A stretch of 20,542 bases of DNA from Verrucomicrobiota bacterium (GCA_030832235.1 JAURJO010000134.1:1-20542), one strand, 5' to 3'. Counted from the first letter of the stretch, positions 7,075 to 14,306 are shown. Translations and numbers: made by a program. The notes: generated from the letters alone by a model not told the origin.

Positions 7075-8568
7075 ATGCGCCTCCTGCGATTCCTCGCGCC
7101 CGCCCTGCTTGCCGTTTCCGTCGCCGCCGCAGCGGATAGGCTGAACGTCGTGTTCATCCTCGCCGATGATCTCGGCTGGGGCGAACTCGGCAGCTACGGT
7201 CAGAAGAAGATCCCGACCCCGAATCTCGACCGGCTCGCAGCGCAAGGCACGCGGTTCACCCGGCACTACAGCGGCGCCCCCGTCTGCGCACCGTCGCGCT
7301 GCGTTCTCATGACCGGAAAGCACCTCGGGCACGCGGAAGTGCGCGGCAACCGTCAGGCGAAGGTGACAGACCCGAAGTTCGACGAAGGCCAGCATCCGCT
7401 CACCGCCGGTGCCGTCACAATCGCGCAGGTCTTCCGCGAGGCCGGCTACGCGACCGGAGCGATGGGCAAGTGGGGACTAGGCCCCGTCGGCAGCACGGGT
7501 GACCCGAACACCAAGGGATTCGACCTGTTCTTCGGCTATAATTGCCAGGCGGTCGCGCACAGTTTCTTCCCGGCAACGCTCTGGCGGAACGCGGAAAAGG
7601 TCCCGCTCAACCCGAAGCCGGTTCGCGGTCACGCGAAGCAGCCATCCGGCGAAGTACGTCTCGAGGATTGGCAGGGCGAGACCTACGCCTCGCTGCCGAT
7701 CGTCGCGGAGGCGGAAAAATTCATCGAGAAGAACCGGACGCGCCCGTTCTTCCTCTACCTGCCGTTCACCGAACCGCACGTTGCGATGCATCCTCCGCCG
7801 GAGTGGGTGGAGAAGTTTCCGCGCGACTGGGATCCCGTGCCCTACCGCGGTGAATCCGGCTATCTCCCCCATCCGCGGCCCCGCGCCGCTTACGCGGCGA
7901 TGATCGCGCTGCTCGACGCGCATGTCGGCCGCGTGCTCGCCGCGCTCGAACGCACCGGCGTGGCCGGACGCACGCTGGTGGTTTTCTCCAGCGACAATGG
8001 TACGACGCACGGCGGCCCCGCCGGCACGAAGTTCCACGTCGGCGGCGCCGATCCCGCGTTCTTCAACAGCACCGCCGGCCTGCGCGGCTTCAAGGGCAGC
8101 GTCTTCGAGGGCGGCATCCGCGTGCCGATGATTGCGCGCCTGCCCGGGCGCATCCCCGCGGGAGCCGTGAACGCCACACCCGGTTATTTCGCGGACTGGT
8201 TCCCCACGCTGTGCGAGGCCGCGGGCCTGAAACTGCCGGCGGGGCTCGATGGCGAGAGTCTCTGGCCCGCGCTCACCTCGGGCAAGGCGACACCGCGCGC
8301 TAAACCGATGATCTGGGTTTTCCCCGAATACCGCGGCCAAGTGGCCGTGCAATGGGGCGACTGGAAACTGCTCCGCCAGGACCTCTCGACCAAGCAACCC
8401 GGTCCCTGGCAGGTCTACGACCTCGCGACGGATCCGGGCGAGACGCGCGACGTCGCCGCCTCGCAGCAAGATCTCATCCGCCGCACCGAGGAATTGCTGC
8501 AACGCGAGGTCGCGCCGAACCCCGTCTTCCCGCTCGCGATCCCGGGCGTCAACGCACCGGGCCAGTAA
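7075..8568 (+). CDS. Secreted S1-type sulfatase, GKWG variant
   Basis: A 497-residue protein with a short signal peptide (MRLLRFLAPALLAVSVAAAA). The mature part begins with LNVVFILADDLGWGELGSYG, which has the metal-binding Asp pair at 31-32. The formylglycine signature C-A-P-S-R begins at Cys71. The following GKWG (131-134) has Gly where most sulfatases have the His of GKWH. TEPHVAMHPP and SSDNGTTHGG supply further active-site residues, and GGIRVPMIARLPGRI is the usual core strand. The C-terminal subdomain contains VQWGDWKLLRQ. The ATG at 7075 is preferred because it begins the signal peptide; the frame is open 42 codons further up but overlaps the DTW gene. It sits 73 bp after the DTW gene and 48 bp before the next sulfatase, consistent with one operon. 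The substrate is unknown; an arylsulfatase-type label would be a family-level guess only. Confidence 0.93.
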   Translation: MRLLRFLAPALLAVSVAAAADRLNVVFILADDLGWGELGSYGQKKIPTPNLDRLAAQGTRFTRHYSGAPVCAPSRCVLMTGKHLGHAEVRGNRQAKVTDPKFDEGQHPLTAGAVTIAQVFREAGYATGAMGKWGLGPVGSTGDPNTKGFDLFFGYNCQAVAHSFFPATLWRNAEKVPLNPKPVRGHAKQPSGEVRLEDWQGETYASLPIVAEAEKFIEKNRTRPFFLYLPFTEPHVAMHPPPEWVEKFPRDWDPVPYRGESGYLPHPRPRAAYAAMIALLDAHVGRVLAALERTGVAGRTLVVFSSDNGTTHGGPAGTKFHVGGADPAFFNSTAGLRGFKGSVFEGGIRVPMIARLPGRIPAGAVNATPGYFADWFPTLCEAAGLKLPAGLDGESLWPALTSGKATPRAKPMIWVFPEYRGQVAVQWGDWKLLRQDLSTKQPGPWQVYDLATDPGETRDVAASQQDLIRRTEELLQREVAPNPVFPLAIPGVNAPGQ

Positions 8569-8616
8569 TCGCGCGGTCCGCTGAGCCCCAGCCACCCCAC
8601 CTCTCCTCTCCCGAAC

Positions 8617-10005
8617 ATGCGACTCCCCGCTCTTCTTCTCGGCTTCCTCGCCGCGACCGCCGCCCTTGGCGCCGCCACGCGCCCACCCAACATTGGCATC
8701 TTCCTCGCCGACGACCTCGGCTGGGGCGACCTCGGGGTGCAGGGTCATCCGGTCATCAAGACTCCCAACCTCGACGCCTTCGCGAAACAGGGTGCGCGCC
8801 TGACCCAATGCTACGCGGCGAGCGCGGTTTGCAGCCCCTCGCGTTCGGCCATCCTCACCGGCCGCACCCCCTACCGGAACGGTGTCTTCACGTGGATTCC
8901 CGAGGGACGCGACGTGCACCTGCGCACCAGCGAGCTCGCGTTGCCGCGGCTTCTCCGGGAGCGCGGCTACGCCACCTGCCACGTTGGCAAATGGCACCTC
9001 AACTCGCACTTCAACCAGCCTACCCAGCCCCAGCCCGGCGATCACGGCTACGACTGGTGGCTCGCCACGCAGAACAACGCCGCCCCGTCGCACGAGAACC
9101 CCGCGAATTTCGTCCGCAACGGCCGGCCCGTCGGCCCGGTCAAAGGTTACTCCGCTCCGTTCATCGTGGACGAGGCGGTGACGTGGCTCCGCGAACACCG
9201 GGATCCCGCCAAGCCGTTTCTCCTCTCCGTCTGGACCCACGAGCCGCATTACCCGATCAAGTCCGACCCCGCGTTCAAAGCCCTGTATCCGGATCTCTCC
9301 GACGACATCCAGCGCGAGCACCACGCGAACGTCACCCAGCTCGACCATGCCTTCGGCCGGTTGATGCGCGCCCTCGATGAACTCAAACTCAACGGCGAAA
9401 CGCTGGTCTTTTTTACCTCCGATAATGGCCCCGAGGGCGACGGTATCCGCACGCCCGGCCGCGGCTCCACCGGCGGACTGCGCGGCCGCAAGCGCTCGGT
9501 CTACGAGGGCGGCATCCGCGTGCCCGGGTTGGTCCGTTGGCCGGGACGCATCAACCCCGGGACCGTTTCCGATGAAGCCGTGATCGGCTCGGATATTTTT
9601 GTCACGGCCCTGCGCGCCGCGGGAGCGCCGGTGCCGGTGGACCGGGTGATCGACGGCGGGGACCTCCTGCCCTCGTTGACGGGCCGTCCGGTCGAGCGCG
9701 CGCGTCCGCTTTACTGGCGCTGCGTGATCGCGCCCGAGCCGTTGAAGACGGCGATGCGCATCGGGGATTGGAAGATCCTCGCCGACGAAGGCCTGACCAA
9801 ATTCGAGCTCTACAACCTCGGCCGTGACCGGGCGGAAAAAACGGAGCTCTCCAAGCAGGAACCGGCCAAGCTCGCGGAAATGACCGCGGCGCTTCGAAAG
9901 CTCAACGCGGAGATCGAGGCCGAGGGCCCGGACTGGTGGCGCACCTACAACCAAGGTGGCAACGGCAAGGCCAAGGGGAAGAAAGCCAAGGCATCCGCCA
10001 ACTAA
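8617..10005 (+). CDS. Secreted S1-type sulfatase with Lys/Gly-rich tail
   Basis: A 462-residue protein with a signal peptide (MRLPALLLGFLAATAALGAA). PPNIGIFLADDLGWGDLG carries the Asp pair at 32-33. The signature C-S-P-S-R starts at Cys72, and VGKWHLN has the canonical Lys125 and His127. THEPHYPI and TSDNGPEGDG follow, then YEGGIRVPGLVRWPGRI. RIGDWKIL lies in the C-terminal subdomain. The final 16 residues (GGNGKAKGKKAKASAN) form a basic low-complexity tail. The length is at the short end for S1 sulfatases but all active-site blocks are present. It is the middle of three tandem sulfatases, 48 bp after one and 13 bp before the next, so it is very likely co-transcribed with them. It acts on an unidentified sulfated substrate in the periplasm or outside. 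Confidence 0.94.
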   Translation: MRLPALLLGFLAATAALGAATRPPNIGIFLADDLGWGDLGVQGHPVIKTPNLDAFAKQGARLTQCYAASAVCSPSRSAILTGRTPYRNGVFTWIPEGRDVHLRTSELALPRLLRERGYATCHVGKWHLNSHFNQPTQPQPGDHGYDWWLATQNNAAPSHENPANFVRNGRPVGPVKGYSAPFIVDEAVTWLREHRDPAKPFLLSVWTHEPHYPIKSDPAFKALYPDLSDDIQREHHANVTQLDHAFGRLMRALDELKLNGETLVFFTSDNGPEGDGIRTPGRGSTGGLRGRKRSVYEGGIRVPGLVRWPGRINPGTVSDEAVIGSDIFVTALRAAGAPVPVDRVIDGGDLLPSLTGRPVERARPLYWRCVIAPEPLKTAMRIGDWKILADEGLTKFELYNLGRDRAEKTELSKQEPAKLAEMTAALRKLNAEIEAEGPDWWRTYNQGGNGKAKGKKAKASAN

Positions 10006-10018
10006 GTCATCCGCGCCC

Positions 10019-11497
10019 ATGAAAACCGTATCACACGTTTTGCTCGCGCTCGCCTTTGCGGCGCCCGCATTGCTCTTGGCCGCGGCGCCCGCGCCGCGGA
10101 TGAACATCGTGTTCTTCCTCGCCGACGACCTCGGCCAACGTGACCTCGGCGCCTACGGCAGCACGTTCTACGAGACGCCCCACCTGGACCGGTTGGCCAA
10201 GGAAGGCGCGCGCTTTGCGGACGCCTACGCGGCTTGCCCGGTCTGCTCCCCTACCCGGGCCAGCGTGATCACCGGCCAATGGCCCCAGCGCACCGGCATC
10301 ACCGACTATATCGGCGCGCCGCGCACGCCGGCGGACTGGAAGCGCAACACCCGCTCGCTGCCGGCCCCCTACGAGGACCGTCTCGCGCTTGACCGCCCGA
10401 CGATCGCGAAGGCCCTGAAGGCCGCGGGCTACGCGACGTTCTTCGCGGGGAAATGGCACCTCGGCCCCGAGGGCTGGTGGCCCGAGAACCAAGGCTTCGA
10501 CGTCAACATGGGCGGCAATGAGAAGGGCGGCCCGTACGGCGGGAAGCGTTACTTCTCGCCCTACGGCAACCCGCGACTCACCGACGGACCCGACGGCGAG
10601 CACCTGCCCGACCGGCTCTCGGCCGAGGCGGTGAAGTTCATGCGCGCGAAGCGCGACCAGCCGTTCCTTGTCTATTTCCCTTTCTATTCGGTCCACACGC
10701 CGCTCATGGCCCGCGAGGACCTGCGTCTCAAATACGAGGAGAAGCGCCGCCGTCTCGGCCTGGAGGACAAATGGGGCCGCGAGGGCGAGCGCGACGTCCG
10801 CCTCGTCCAGAACCACGCGATCTACGCCGGCATGGTCGAAGCCATGGACCTAGCCGTCGGCAAGGTGCTCGCCGCGATCGATGAACTCGGCCTGCGCGAA
10901 AACACCCTCGTCGTTTTCACCAGCGACAACGGCGGTCTTTCCACCAGCGAAGGCTGGCCCACGTCCAACCTTCCCCTGCGTGGCGGCAAGGGATGGATGT
11001 ACGAGGGCGGCATCCGCGAGCCCCTGCTCGTCCGCTGGCCGGGCGTGTCGCGGCCAGGCAGCGTCGTCACCACGCCCGTCAGCAGTCCCGATTTCTTCCC
11101 GACGTTCCTCGAAGCCGCCGGCGCGAAACCCGCGACCGGACAGCAACTCGACGGCCGCAGCCTTTCCGCCGCACTTCGCGGTGAAAGGGAACCCGAGCGT
11201 GCGCTGTTCTGGCATTATCCGCACTACGGCAACCAAGGCGGCGCCCCCGCCGCGGCCGTCCGTCGCGGTGACTGGAAGCTCATCGAGTGGCAGGAGGACA
11301 ACCGCGTGGAGCTCTTTAATCTCGCGGCGGACCTTGGCGAGAAGACCGATCTTGCCGCCCGCGAACCCGCCCGCGTTGAGCGTCTCCGCGCCGAATTGCA
11401 CGCGTGGCAACGCGACGTCGGAGCCAAGTTTCCGATCCCGAATCCGACGTACGATCCCGCCAAACCAAGCGGACGCCGCGCGGATCGGAAACAGTAG
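10019..11497 (+). CDS. Secreted S1-type sulfatase
   Basis: A 492-residue protein. The ATG at 10019 starts a signal peptide (MKTVSHVLLALAFAAPALLL, then AAAPAP). The frame is open 21 codons further upstream, but that part would overlap the previous gene and lacks a signal sequence. MNIVFFLADDLGQRDLGAYG carries the metal-site Asp pair. The signature is C-S-P-T-R from Cys76, a permitted form of C-x-P-S/T-R. GKWHLGPEG has Lys145 and His147. FYSVHTPL and TSDNGGLSTSEGWPTSN follow, and the YEGGIREPLLVRWPG strand is intact. RRGDWKLIEW lies in the C-terminal subdomain. The C-terminus is mildly basic (GRRADRKQ). The gene follows the previous sulfatase after only 13 bp and ends the tandem run; a REP-like element begins 10 bp after its stop codon. 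Family membership is sure; the substrate is not determined. Confidence 0.94.
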   Translation: MKTVSHVLLALAFAAPALLLAAAPAPRMNIVFFLADDLGQRDLGAYGSTFYETPHLDRLAKEGARFADAYAACPVCSPTRASVITGQWPQRTGITDYIGAPRTPADWKRNTRSLPAPYEDRLALDRPTIAKALKAAGYATFFAGKWHLGPEGWWPENQGFDVNMGGNEKGGPYGGKRYFSPYGNPRLTDGPDGEHLPDRLSAEAVKFMRAKRDQPFLVYFPFYSVHTPLMAREDLRLKYEEKRRRLGLEDKWGREGERDVRLVQNHAIYAGMVEAMDLAVGKVLAAIDELGLRENTLVVFTSDNGGLSTSEGWPTSNLPLRGGKGWMYEGGIREPLLVRWPGVSRPGSVVTTPVSSPDFFPTFLEAAGAKPATGQQLDGRSLSAALRGEREPERALFWHYPHYGNQGGAPAAAVRRGDWKLIEWQEDNRVELFNLAADLGEKTDLAAREPARVERLRAELHAWQRDVGAKFPIPNPTYDPAKPSGRRADRKQ

Positions 11498-11506
11498 TCA
11501 GAAAAA

Positions 11507-11686
11507 CCTTCGGCGCCCCCAAAACGGCATGGTCCGCGGCGGGTTCGCCCGCCGTAGCCTTGGCGTAGGCGGGCAGCCGCGGCTACACGGGACGCCTTTC
11601 GTCCGGAAGTACCGGACCGCTTTTCATCAAGAAACGCGTGCGGTGTAGCCGAGGGCGCCCCCCTCGGATCTTCGGAAACTCCTTCC
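11507..11686. repeat. Paired inverted REP-like (BIME-like) element, copy 1
   Basis: Left unit: arms CCGCGGC (11534-11540) and GCCGCGG (11576-11582), followed by CTAC (11583-11586), which is GTAG on the minus strand. Right unit, opposite orientation: GTAG (11645-11648), arms CCGAGGG (11649-11655) and CCCTCGG (11661-11667) around a 5-base loop. The GGCTACAC and GTGTAGCC feet face each other across a central spacer of about 60 bp. In this copy the left hairpin's loop is enlarged by a nested inverted repeat (GCCCGCC at 11547-11553, GGCGGGC at 11568-11574). The part from 11576 to 11686 aligns with 11891-12019 at about 90% identity by eye once nested inserts are left out. Confidence 0.75.
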
Positions 11687-11728
11687 ACTCACCGCCGCGG
11701 CTAAATCGGCGTTCCCTCATCCGTGTCG

Positions 11729-11748
11729 ATCCGCGTCCATCCCTGGTT
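11729..11748. repeat. 20-bp dispersed direct repeat, copy 2
   Basis: Matches positions 6107-6126 at 19 of 20 bases in the same orientation (one G to C change). It lies between the two paired REP-like elements. Confidence 0.6.
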
Positions 11749-11795
11749 GTCCCGTCGCGGAGCGATTCGGAAACCATCCTGAACAAGCACTTGGT

Positions 11796-11810
11796 CGCGG
11801 CGGAGCCGCG
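11796..11810. repeat. Short hairpin in the REP-rich spacer
   Basis: CGCGGC and GCCGCG pair perfectly around a 3-base GGA loop. No GTAG foot is present next to it. It may be a decayed repeat or a chance GC-rich dyad. Confidence 0.35.
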
Positions 11811-11850
11811 CTGCGAAATCTGCGGTTCAAGTTCGCTACTGTCGACATAA

Positions 11851-12019
11851 CCTTCGGCCGTCATGAACTCCGCCTGGTCCGCGGCAAACGGCCGCGGCTA
11901 CACGAAACGCCTTTCGTGCGGAAGCACCGGACCGATTTTCATCAGGAAACACCTGCGGTGTAGCCGAGGGCGTACACCCGCCGCAGGCGGGTTCCCTCGG
12001 ATCTTCGGAAACTCCTTCC
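11851..12019. repeat. Paired inverted REP-like (BIME-like) element, copy 2
   Basis: Left unit: arms CCGCGGC (11879-11885) and GCCGCGG (11891-11897) around a 5-base loop, then CTAC (11898-11901). Right unit: GTAG (11960-11963), arms CCGAGGG (11964-11970) and CCCTCGG (11994-12000). Here the left loop is short, but the right loop carries a nested perfect hairpin, ACCCGCC (11976-11982) and GGCGGGT (11986-11992), around GCA. That is the reverse of copy 1, where the left arm carries the insert. The two copies share the flanks CCTTCGG on the left and CTTCGGAAACTCCTTCC on the right. Confidence 0.75.
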
Positions 12020-12056
12020 GCAAATTCCCCACTCCCCCTCGCTTTCCCTCATACCT

Positions 12057-12075
12057 CCGCGTGCGGCGCACGCGG
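12057..12075. other. Hairpin 55 bp upstream of trpE
   Basis: CCGCGTGC and GCACGCGG form a perfect 8-bp stem with a GGC loop. There is no T-run after it and no Trp-codon-rich leader peptide nearby, so a classical trp attenuator is not supported. It could be another repeat hairpin or a 5'-UTR structure. Confidence 0.4.
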
Positions 12076-12130
12076 CCTGTCATTCGCCTTGCGGCGCCCC
12101 GCGAGCGCTCGCATTTAGACCGGCCCGCCG

Positions 12131-13618
12131 ATGAACATCCACCCGACCCGAGACGCCTTCGCGAGCCTCGCCGCACAGGGCAACGTCATCCCGGTCACGA
12201 CCGACCTCATGGCGGACTTCGAGACGCCGGTCTCGGCCTACGCGAAGCTCCGCGCCGCAGGCCCGTCGTTCCTGCTCGAGTCGGTCGAGGGCGGCGAAAA
12301 CCTTTCCCGCTACTCCTTCATCGGCTGCCGTCCGCGCAAGGTGCTCGCCTGCGGACCGCAAACCACGCTGGTCCGCGAACCCGGCCGGCCCGACCGCACG
12401 GTGCCGACGCCGGCCGACCCGCTGAAGCTGATCGAGGAGGAACTCCGCGGCTTCCGCCCCGTGACGCTACCGGGCCTGCCCCGTTTTACTGGCGGCGCGG
12501 TCGGTTTCATCGGATACGAGTACGTCACCCGCATCGAGCCCACCGTGCCCGCCGCCGCGCGCGACGAACTCGGGCTGCCGATGATGTATTTCATGCTGGC
12601 GGATTCGCTGCTGATCTTCGATCGCGCGAAGCAGACCCTCCGACTCTGCGTGAACGCCCACGTGCGAAGTCCGGCGGAAGCTGGCACCGCCTACGACGCC
12701 GCGGTCGCCGAGCTGAAGGAATTGCATGCACTGCTGCGGCAGCCGCGCGCGCTGGCGCCGGCGCCGATCGCCGACGTGGGTCCGGTCGCCGTGCCGCCCG
12801 GTAATTTCACGCGCGAGGCGTTCGAGCGCATGGTCGACGAGGGCAAGGAGTTCATCCGCTCCGGGGACATCATCCAGTTCGTGCCCTCCCAGCGTTTCTC
12901 GCGCCCCTTTGACCGCCCGGCACTGGACCTCTACCGCGCGCTGCGGACGGTGAATCCCTCCCCTTACCTGTTCATTTTGGAGACGGGAGACTTCGCGATC
13001 GTCGGGGCCTCGCCGGAGGTGCACGTGCGCCTCACCGATGGTCTCGTGGAGATTCGTCCCATCGCCGGCACCCGGCGCCGCGGGCTGACCCCGACAGAGG
13101 ATGTGGCGCTGGAAAAGGAGTTGCTGGCTGACGAGAAGGAGCGCGCCGAGCACCTGATGCTCGTGGATCTCGCGCGCAATGACATCGGCCGGGTCTGCGA
13201 GTTCGGCTCCGTCACCGTGCCAGAAATGATGGTGATCGAGCGCTACTCGCATGTGATGCACATCGTTTCGCAGGTCGAGGGCCGCATCGCCGCGGGCCGC
13301 TCCGCTTACGACCTGATGCGAGCCACATTCCCGGCCGGAACGGTCTCTGGCGCACCAAAGATTCGTGCGATGCAGATCATCGCCCAGAATGAGCCGGTGC
13401 AGCGCGGTTTCTACGCCGGCGCCCTGGGGTACGTCGGATATGACGGCAACATGGACACCTGCATCATGTTACGCACCGCGCTGGTGAAGGACGGCCGCGT
13501 CCACATCCAGTCCGGAGCCGGCGTGGTCGCTGATTCAGTGCCGGCCGCGGAATACCAGGAGACCATCAGCAAGGCCTCGGCGTTGTTCAAAGCGGTGGCT
13601 TTGGCGGAGCGATTTTGA
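12131..13618 (+). CDS. trpE: Anthranilate synthase component I
   Basis: A 495-residue cytoplasmic protein that turns chorismate into anthranilate, the first committed step of tryptophan synthesis; it takes ammonia from a glutaminase subunit (TrpG) not found in this window. The N-terminal domain has the tryptophan feedback-site motif LLES (48-51) and NLSRYSFIG (57-65). The C-terminal chorismate-binding domain has GDIIQFVPSQRF (245-256), RPIAGTRRRG (309-318), LMLVDLARNDIGRV (342-355), FPAGTVSGAPKIRAMQII (400-417) and SGAGVVADSVPAAEYQE (461-477). PIAGT followed by RRRG and the presence of LLES favour TrpE over PabB or a salicylate synthase. Length is normal. The gene stands alone between the REP-rich spacer and rplU, without other trp genes. 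No Shine-Dalgarno precedes the ATG. Confidence 0.96.
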   Translation: MNIHPTRDAFASLAAQGNVIPVTTDLMADFETPVSAYAKLRAAGPSFLLESVEGGENLSRYSFIGCRPRKVLACGPQTTLVREPGRPDRTVPTPADPLKLIEEELRGFRPVTLPGLPRFTGGAVGFIGYEYVTRIEPTVPAAARDELGLPMMYFMLADSLLIFDRAKQTLRLCVNAHVRSPAEAGTAYDAAVAELKELHALLRQPRALAPAPIADVGPVAVPPGNFTREAFERMVDEGKEFIRSGDIIQFVPSQRFSRPFDRPALDLYRALRTVNPSPYLFILETGDFAIVGASPEVHVRLTDGLVEIRPIAGTRRRGLTPTEDVALEKELLADEKERAEHLMLVDLARNDIGRVCEFGSVTVPEMMVIERYSHVMHIVSQVEGRIAAGRSAYDLMRATFPAGTVSGAPKIRAMQIIAQNEPVQRGFYAGALGYVGYDGNMDTCIMLRTALVKDGRVHIQSGAGVVADSVPAAEYQETISKASALFKAVALAERF

Positions 13619-13621
13619 ACC

Positions 13622-13639
13622 TTCCGCGCTCCGGCGGAA
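13622..13639 (+). terminator. Weak hairpin just after trpE, possible factor-dependent end
   Basis: TTCCGC and GCGGAA pair with a 6-base loop a few bases after the trpE stop; an overlapping alternative stem (GCGCT with AGCGC) is also possible. No T-run follows, so this is not a typical intrinsic terminator. Confidence 0.2.
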
Positions 13640-13667
13640 CGAGCGCGTGAAGAATCCGAAATAAGCC

Positions 13668-13697
13668 TTGCATTCACTTTCCGCGAAACGCTTTATC
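13668..13697 (+). promoter_or_regulatory. Candidate promoter of rplU-rpmA
   Basis: TTGCAT (13668-13673) and TTTATC (13692-13697) are spaced by 18 bp in an AT-richer patch right before rplU. The match to the sigma-70 consensus is partial, and a start about 7 bp downstream would leave a leader of under 10 nt before the ATG at 13712. It is offered on position and composition only. Confidence 0.28.
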
Positions 13698-13711
13698 CAA
13701 ACTTTTATTCC

Positions 13712-14026
13712 ATGAAAGCGACCATCAAGACCCAGGGACAGCAGTTCACTGTTTCCGAGGGGGACATTCTCATCGTCAACCGCTACCGCGGCACCGAAAA
13801 GGGCTCCAAGGTCGAGATCAAGGAGGTCCTCGCCGCCGGCGAAGGCGCTTCCTACAAGGTTGGCAAGCCCACCCTCGCCGGCGCCTCGGTCTCCGCCACC
13901 GTGCTGGAGAACAAGCGCAGCAAGAAGGTCATCGTTTTCCGCAAGCGGAAGCGCAAGGGCATGGAGCGCAAACGCGGCCACCGCCAAGAGCTTTCCGTCA
14001 TCAAGATCAACTCCATCACCGCCTAA
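13712..14026 (+). CDS. rplU: 50S ribosomal protein bL21
   Basis: A 104-residue basic protein, the normal size for bL21. It begins MKATIKTQGQQFTVSEGDIL, the family's N-terminal strand pattern (family form: KTGGKQYxVxxGD). It ends with the conserved RKRKRKGMERKRGHRQELSVIKI, in which the run of basic residues around KKVIVFRKRKRKG contacts 23S rRNA. The next gene is rpmA 15 bp downstream, the usual rplU-rpmA pair, so one transcript is expected. The lone start codon gives the standard N-terminus. Confidence 0.97.
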   Translation: MKATIKTQGQQFTVSEGDILIVNRYRGTEKGSKVEIKEVLAAGEGASYKVGKPTLAGASVSATVLENKRSKKVIVFRKRKRKGMERKRGHRQELSVIKINSITA

Positions 14027-14027
14027 T

Positions 14028-14041
14028 CCGAGGAACCAGCC
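14028..14041 (+). promoter_or_regulatory. Shine-Dalgarno of rpmA
   Basis: GAGGA at about 14030-14034 lies 7 bases before the rpmA ATG, in the short gap after rplU. It is one of the few clear ribosome binding sites in the window; most genes here show none. Confidence 0.6.
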
Positions 14042-14287
14042 ATGGCGCACAAAAAGGGTCAGGGAACATCCAGCAACGGCCGCGACAGCCACTCGCAGCG
14101 GCTCGGCGTGAAGCGCTTCGGCGGTGAGTCCGTCGTCGCCGGCAACATCCTCGTCCGCCAGTGCGGCACCAAGCTGCACCCGGGCAAGAACGTCGGCCTC
14201 GGCCGCGACTTCACCCTCTTCGCTCTCGCCGACGGCAAGGTTTCTTACGACAAGGCGCATCGTCGCGTGTCGGTCGTCACCGCCTGA
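14042..14287 (+). CDS. rpmA: 50S ribosomal protein bL27
   Basis: An 81-residue protein with the bL27 signature: MAHKKGQGTSSNGRDSHSQR at the N-terminus, RLGVKRFGGESVVAGNILVRQ, and GTKLHPGKNVGLGRDFTLFAL. The N-terminus reaches the peptidyl-transferase centre in bacterial ribosomes. The Met-Ala-His start shows no N-terminal extension of the kind cleaved by Prp protease in Firmicutes. The gene follows rplU by 15 bp. obgE, which often follows in bacteria, is absent; an intrinsic terminator ends the unit instead. Confidence 0.98.
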   Translation: MAHKKGQGTSSNGRDSHSQRLGVKRFGGESVVAGNILVRQCGTKLHPGKNVGLGRDFTLFALADGKVSYDKAHRRVSVVTA

Positions 14288-14306
14288 GGGCACTAAGCTC
14301 TTTCCG

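Larger units (their letters stand above)
11498..12130. other. 633-bp non-coding spacer filled with hairpin repeats
   Basis: No credible gene is seen on either strand; the short open frames run through repeats. The spacer holds two copies of a paired REP-like element (11507-11686 and 11851-12019), a 20-bp direct repeat, and further hairpins at 11796-11810 and 12057-12075. It separates the sulfatase run from trpE and must hold the trpE promoter near its right end, which I could not identify. Confidence 0.7.

Noticed and set aside
7477..10107. An 876-codon minus-strand open frame opposite two sulfatases
   Set aside because: It crosses two genes that have full active-site motifs; its translation is Arg/Gly/Val-rich with no recognisable domain. 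It is a shadow frame.
11507..12019. CRISPR array
   Set aside because: There are only two long copies with internal inverted symmetry, about 90% identity and no regular short spacers; a REP/BIME-type element fits better.
12020..12130. Classical trp attenuator or T-box before trpE
   Set aside because: No leader peptide with Trp codons, no T-run after the hairpin and no T-box sequence elements are visible.
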